A stretch of DNA of 7,190 nucleotides from CAYRTV01 sp046483285. GTDB lineage: Bacteria; Acidobacteriota; Aminicenantia; Aminicenantales; Aminicenantaceae. The notes under the pieces were generated by a model. It saw nothing but the letters and a program-made list of their open reading frames with translations. It made no database searches and was not told where the DNA came from. The stretch covers positions 1-7,190 of the forward strand of contig JAWODN010000019.1 of NCBI GenBank assembly GCA_046483285.1, given 5' to 3'. Below, in pieces: positions 5,214 to 7,190 of the stretch (position 1 is the stretch's first letter; each line of letters begins with the position of its first letter). The position numbers and the translations under genes were made by a program.

Positions 5214-6437
5214 TTGGGAAAACGATATATCCTGCATGTGGATATCGATGCCTTTTTCGCGGCGGTGGAGGTTTTGCTCAATCCTTCCCTTAAGGGAAAG
5301 CCGGTCATTGTGGGCGGGCTTCCCCATGAGAGAGGGGTGGCGTCAACCGCTTCCTATGAGGCCCGCAAGTATGGAGTCCGGTCAGGCATGCCCCTCGGAA
5401 AGGCCCGCCGCCTTTGTCCCGGCGGCATATTTCTGAGAGGCAATTTTCAAGTTTATCAGGCGTTTTCCCGCCGGTTTATCCAGGTGCTTTCCCGGTTCAC
5501 TCCGGATGTGGAAGCGGCTTCTCTGGATGAAGCCTATCTTGATCTCACCCGCTGCGGACAGCTTTACCCCTCATTTTCCCGGGCGGCCCGTGAAATAAAG
5601 GCATCTGTGGAAAAGGAACTGGGTCTTGCTGTATCCGTGGGCGCGGGGCCCAACAAGGGGCTGGCCAAGCTGGCCACAGGAAAAGCCAAGCCCGGCGGGC
5701 TGGAGGAGATCCCTTCCGGGCAGGAAGACGGGTTTTTAAAAGGGCTGGATATCGAACAGCTGCCGGGGATCGGTCCTAAAGCCCGCACCATCATGCATAT
5801 GCTCAATGTCCGGAAAATCGGAGACTTGCGGGCTCTGCCGCGGGCCACTCTCCGTTCTTTGTTCGGGCTGAACGGGGAGGAAATCTATCTTCAGGCGCGG
5901 GGTTTGGACCGCCGTCCGGTCAGCCGCCATGACGTTCCTAAATCCATTTCCCGGGAAACCACCTTCCTTCAGGATCTCTGGGAACACAGGTTGCTGCTGG
6001 CTCATCTGGCTTATCTTTGCGACCGGATGAGTCTGGGGCTTCGGGAGGAGGAATTGTTTGCCCATATTATCGAGGTCAAGCTGAGGTGGTCGGATTTCCG
6101 GACCGAATCCCGGCGCCGGCTGCTGGTAGAGCCGGTCCGGGAGATGGGGGATATTTTCCGGACCGCCCGCGAGCTTTTTTCCGGTCTTCATGCCGGGTCC
6201 CGCTTGTCTCTGCGGCTGGTCGGAGTCAAGGGATCCGACCTGGTCCGTCACAAGCCTCTCTCTCTGTTTAAGCCGTATTTTTCCCGTGGAGAACGCCTGG
6301 GGTCCGCGGTGTCCCAAGTCCGGGAAAGATATGGATTCGGTTCCCTGGTCACGGTGCGTGAAAAAATGCTGGAGGACTTGTATGATTTCACTCCGGAGCG
6401 GGGCTATGTCCTCAAAACCGCTTCTTTGAACCGTTGA
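5214..6437 (+). CDS. dinB: DNA polymerase IV, Y-family translesion polymerase
   Basis: A 407-residue error-prone polymerase for bypass of damaged template bases. Catalytic residues are intact: Asp10 in HVDIDAFFAAVE with steric-gate Phe15, and Asp105-Glu106 in SLDEAYLDL. ARKYGVRSGMP sits in the fingers region, a helix-hairpin-helix LPGIGPKA near 183-190 in the thumb, and SISRETTFLQDL opens the little-finger domain. A PLSLF sequence (348-352) sits where many relatives carry the QLSLF beta-clamp motif, so Pro replaces Gln. The protein ends about 55 residues later without an obvious second clamp motif. It starts with TTG, 71 bases after lexA and behind AAGGAGG. No convincing separate promoter was seen, so it is probably read from the lexA promoter and SOS-controlled. 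Intact acidic residues separate it from ImuB, the catalytically dead paralogue in similar cassettes. Confidence 0.93.
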   Translation: MGKRYILHVDIDAFFAAVEVLLNPSLKGKPVIVGGLPHERGVASTASYEARKYGVRSGMPLGKARRLCPGGIFLRGNFQVYQAFSRRFIQVLSRFTPDVEAASLDEAYLDLTRCGQLYPSFSRAAREIKASVEKELGLAVSVGAGPNKGLAKLATGKAKPGGLEEIPSGQEDGFLKGLDIEQLPGIGPKARTIMHMLNVRKIGDLRALPRATLRSLFGLNGEEIYLQARGLDRRPVSRHDVPKSISRETTFLQDLWEHRLLLAHLAYLCDRMSLGLREEELFAHIIEVKLRWSDFRTESRRRLLVEPVREMGDIFRTARELFSGLHAGSRLSLRLVGVKGSDLVRHKPLSLFKPYFSRGERLGSAVSQVRERYGFGSLVTVREKMLEDLYDFTPERGYVLKTASLNR

Positions 6438-6450
6438 GAGAGGCCGGGTC

Positions 6451-7190
6451 ATGACCACCGCCTTCATCCCCCTGCGTGTCCACTCGGTTTACAGCAAGGG
6501 AAAAGGAGGAGCCCTGTTGTCCGAACTGGCCGCATGGAGCCGCCGCCAGAACCTGCCGGCGGCGGCTCTTACCGACCGGGAAAATCTTTACGGCTGGAGC
6601 CGGTGGCACCGGACCGCCCGGGAATACGGGCTCAATCCTCTTTTCGGTTGTGAAATAAACACGGCTGAGGGGCGGTTCGTGTTTCTGGTCAAGAATCTTC
6701 AGGGTTACTGGAACCTGATGGAAATCCTCAACGGCAAGCGGGTGGGGGATGCCGGCGGGCTGGTGGCGGTCTATCTGCCCGGAAAGGAGAAGGAGAAAGA
6801 TCCGGCGGTTGCGGAACGGTTGCGGGGGGAGGATTTTTATGTGGGCGTGGATTTTTGGAATTTTTCTCATGCCCGGAGCGTGGCCGCAGACGGCGGATAT
6901 TCCCTGGTCTGGGCCAACCCTCTGAAGTTCATCGGCAATCCGGAACGGCTGATTCTGCTGCATGCCCTGCACAAAAAAAAACCTTTTCCCCTGGAGAAAA
7001 AGCGGCTGCAGCGGTATATGGCATTTTTCGGGCCGTCTCAGGCATCCGCCGCCTGCCAAAAGTTCGGTTCCGGGGCGGAGACGTTGTTTCGCGCCACTTT
7101 CGAGATTATGGAGAAATGCCGCTTTGCTTTTGACGGGATTGTTCCTCCGCTGCCGGAAACTCTTGCTTCCATCACACTGAGGGGATTGGT
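6451..7190 (+). CDS. dnaE: DNA polymerase III alpha-type, probably error-prone DnaE2/ImuC-like (partial, N-terminal PHP domain)
   Basis: The first 246 residues of a C-family replicative-type polymerase; the frame is open to the window edge. The PHP domain is recognisable: FIPLRVHSVYS at residues 5-15, ALTDRENLYG around 39-48, NPLFGCEI near 63-69, then FVFLVKNLQGYWNLMEIL near 76-93. In canonical DnaE the second motif is TDHGNL. Here the metal-ligand His is Arg43, a TDR change I also associate with the DnaE2/ImuC error-prone subfamily, so PHP metal binding is probably lost. The catalytic palm aspartates lie beyond the window. ATG 6451 has GAGAGG (6438-6443) seven bases upstream, and only 13 bases separate it from dinB, so the two are co-transcribed. 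Placement after lexA and dinB argues for a damage-induced polymerase rather than the housekeeping one. Full family length would be roughly 1000-1150 residues. Confidence 0.85.
   Translation, partial: MTTAFIPLRVHSVYSKGKGGALLSELAAWSRRQNLPAAALTDRENLYGWSRWHRTAREYGLNPLFGCEINTAEGRFVFLVKNLQGYWNLMEILNGKRVGDAGGLVAVYLPGKEKEKDPAVAERLRGEDFYVGVDFWNFSHARSVAADGGYSLVWANPLKFIGNPERLILLHALHKKKPFPLEKKRLQRYMAFFGPSQASAACQKFGSGAETLFRATFEIMEKCRFAFDGIVPPLPETLASITLRGL

Noticed and set aside
5736..6467. Long minus-strand open frame opposite dinB (about 240 codons)
   Set aside because: It lies entirely over the strongly conserved dinB coding frame, gives a proline- and glutamine-rich composition typical of an antisense shadow, and shows no domain or ribosome binding site.
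6412..7059. Minus-strand open frame opposite the polymerase alpha gene (about 215 codons)
   Set aside because: The plus-strand frame encodes a recognisable PHP domain through the same stretch. The antisense product has no recognisable motif.

Overview
The window is a compact, GC-leaning bacterial chromosomal segment with seven complete protein genes and two cut by the window edges. No RNA genes, insertion sequences, CRISPR arrays or phage genes were seen. Similarity points to a Gram-negative-type bacterium, probably anaerobic: a flavoredoxin-like protein of the kind described in sulfate reducers, a lexA-linked error-prone polymerase cassette of the type described in Proteobacteria, and an epimerase-type threonine dehydrogenase. 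Desulfobacterota or a neighbouring phylum is my guess. The taxonomic call is an inference from remembered family resemblance and is weak.

Left part (1-655). The 5' end of an L-threonine 3-dehydrogenase gene runs leftwards off the window. A 248-base divergent intergenic region (408-655) separates it from the next gene. It holds a good sigma-70-like promoter for each direction, a perfect 12-bp palindrome, an A/T dyad overlapping the tdh -10 box, and a small hairpin plus T-run in the tdh leader.

Middle left (656-3413). Four tightly packed rightward genes look like one operon: an atypical FabG-like short-chain dehydrogenase, a CTP-type nucleotidyltransferase, a six-helix CDP-alcohol phosphatidyltransferase that overlaps it by 8 nt, and a flavoredoxin-like FMN protein. 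The second and third genes are the natural pair for activating a phosphorylated alcohol with CTP and then transferring it to another alcohol. This is the logic of phospholipid head-group synthesis and of di-myo-inositol phosphate synthesis. The real substrate cannot be read from the sequence.

Middle right (3535-4461). A thioredoxin-reductase-like flavoprotein has its own short upstream region. It keeps the FAD motifs and a CPTC redox centre, but both NADPH-recognition motifs are degenerate. This suggests an electron donor other than NADPH.

Right part (4479-7190). A near-consensus promoter drives lexA, followed by an intact Y-family polymerase (dinB) and the beginning of a DNA polymerase III alpha-type gene with an altered PHP metal motif. 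Together they form a self-regulated SOS mutagenesis cassette. The imuA gene usual in such cassettes is absent from the visible part, and dinB is catalytically intact rather than ImuB-like. No canonical SOS box was recognised upstream of lexA; a direct repeat GGTRAACA at the ribosome binding site and start codon is the best visible alternative.
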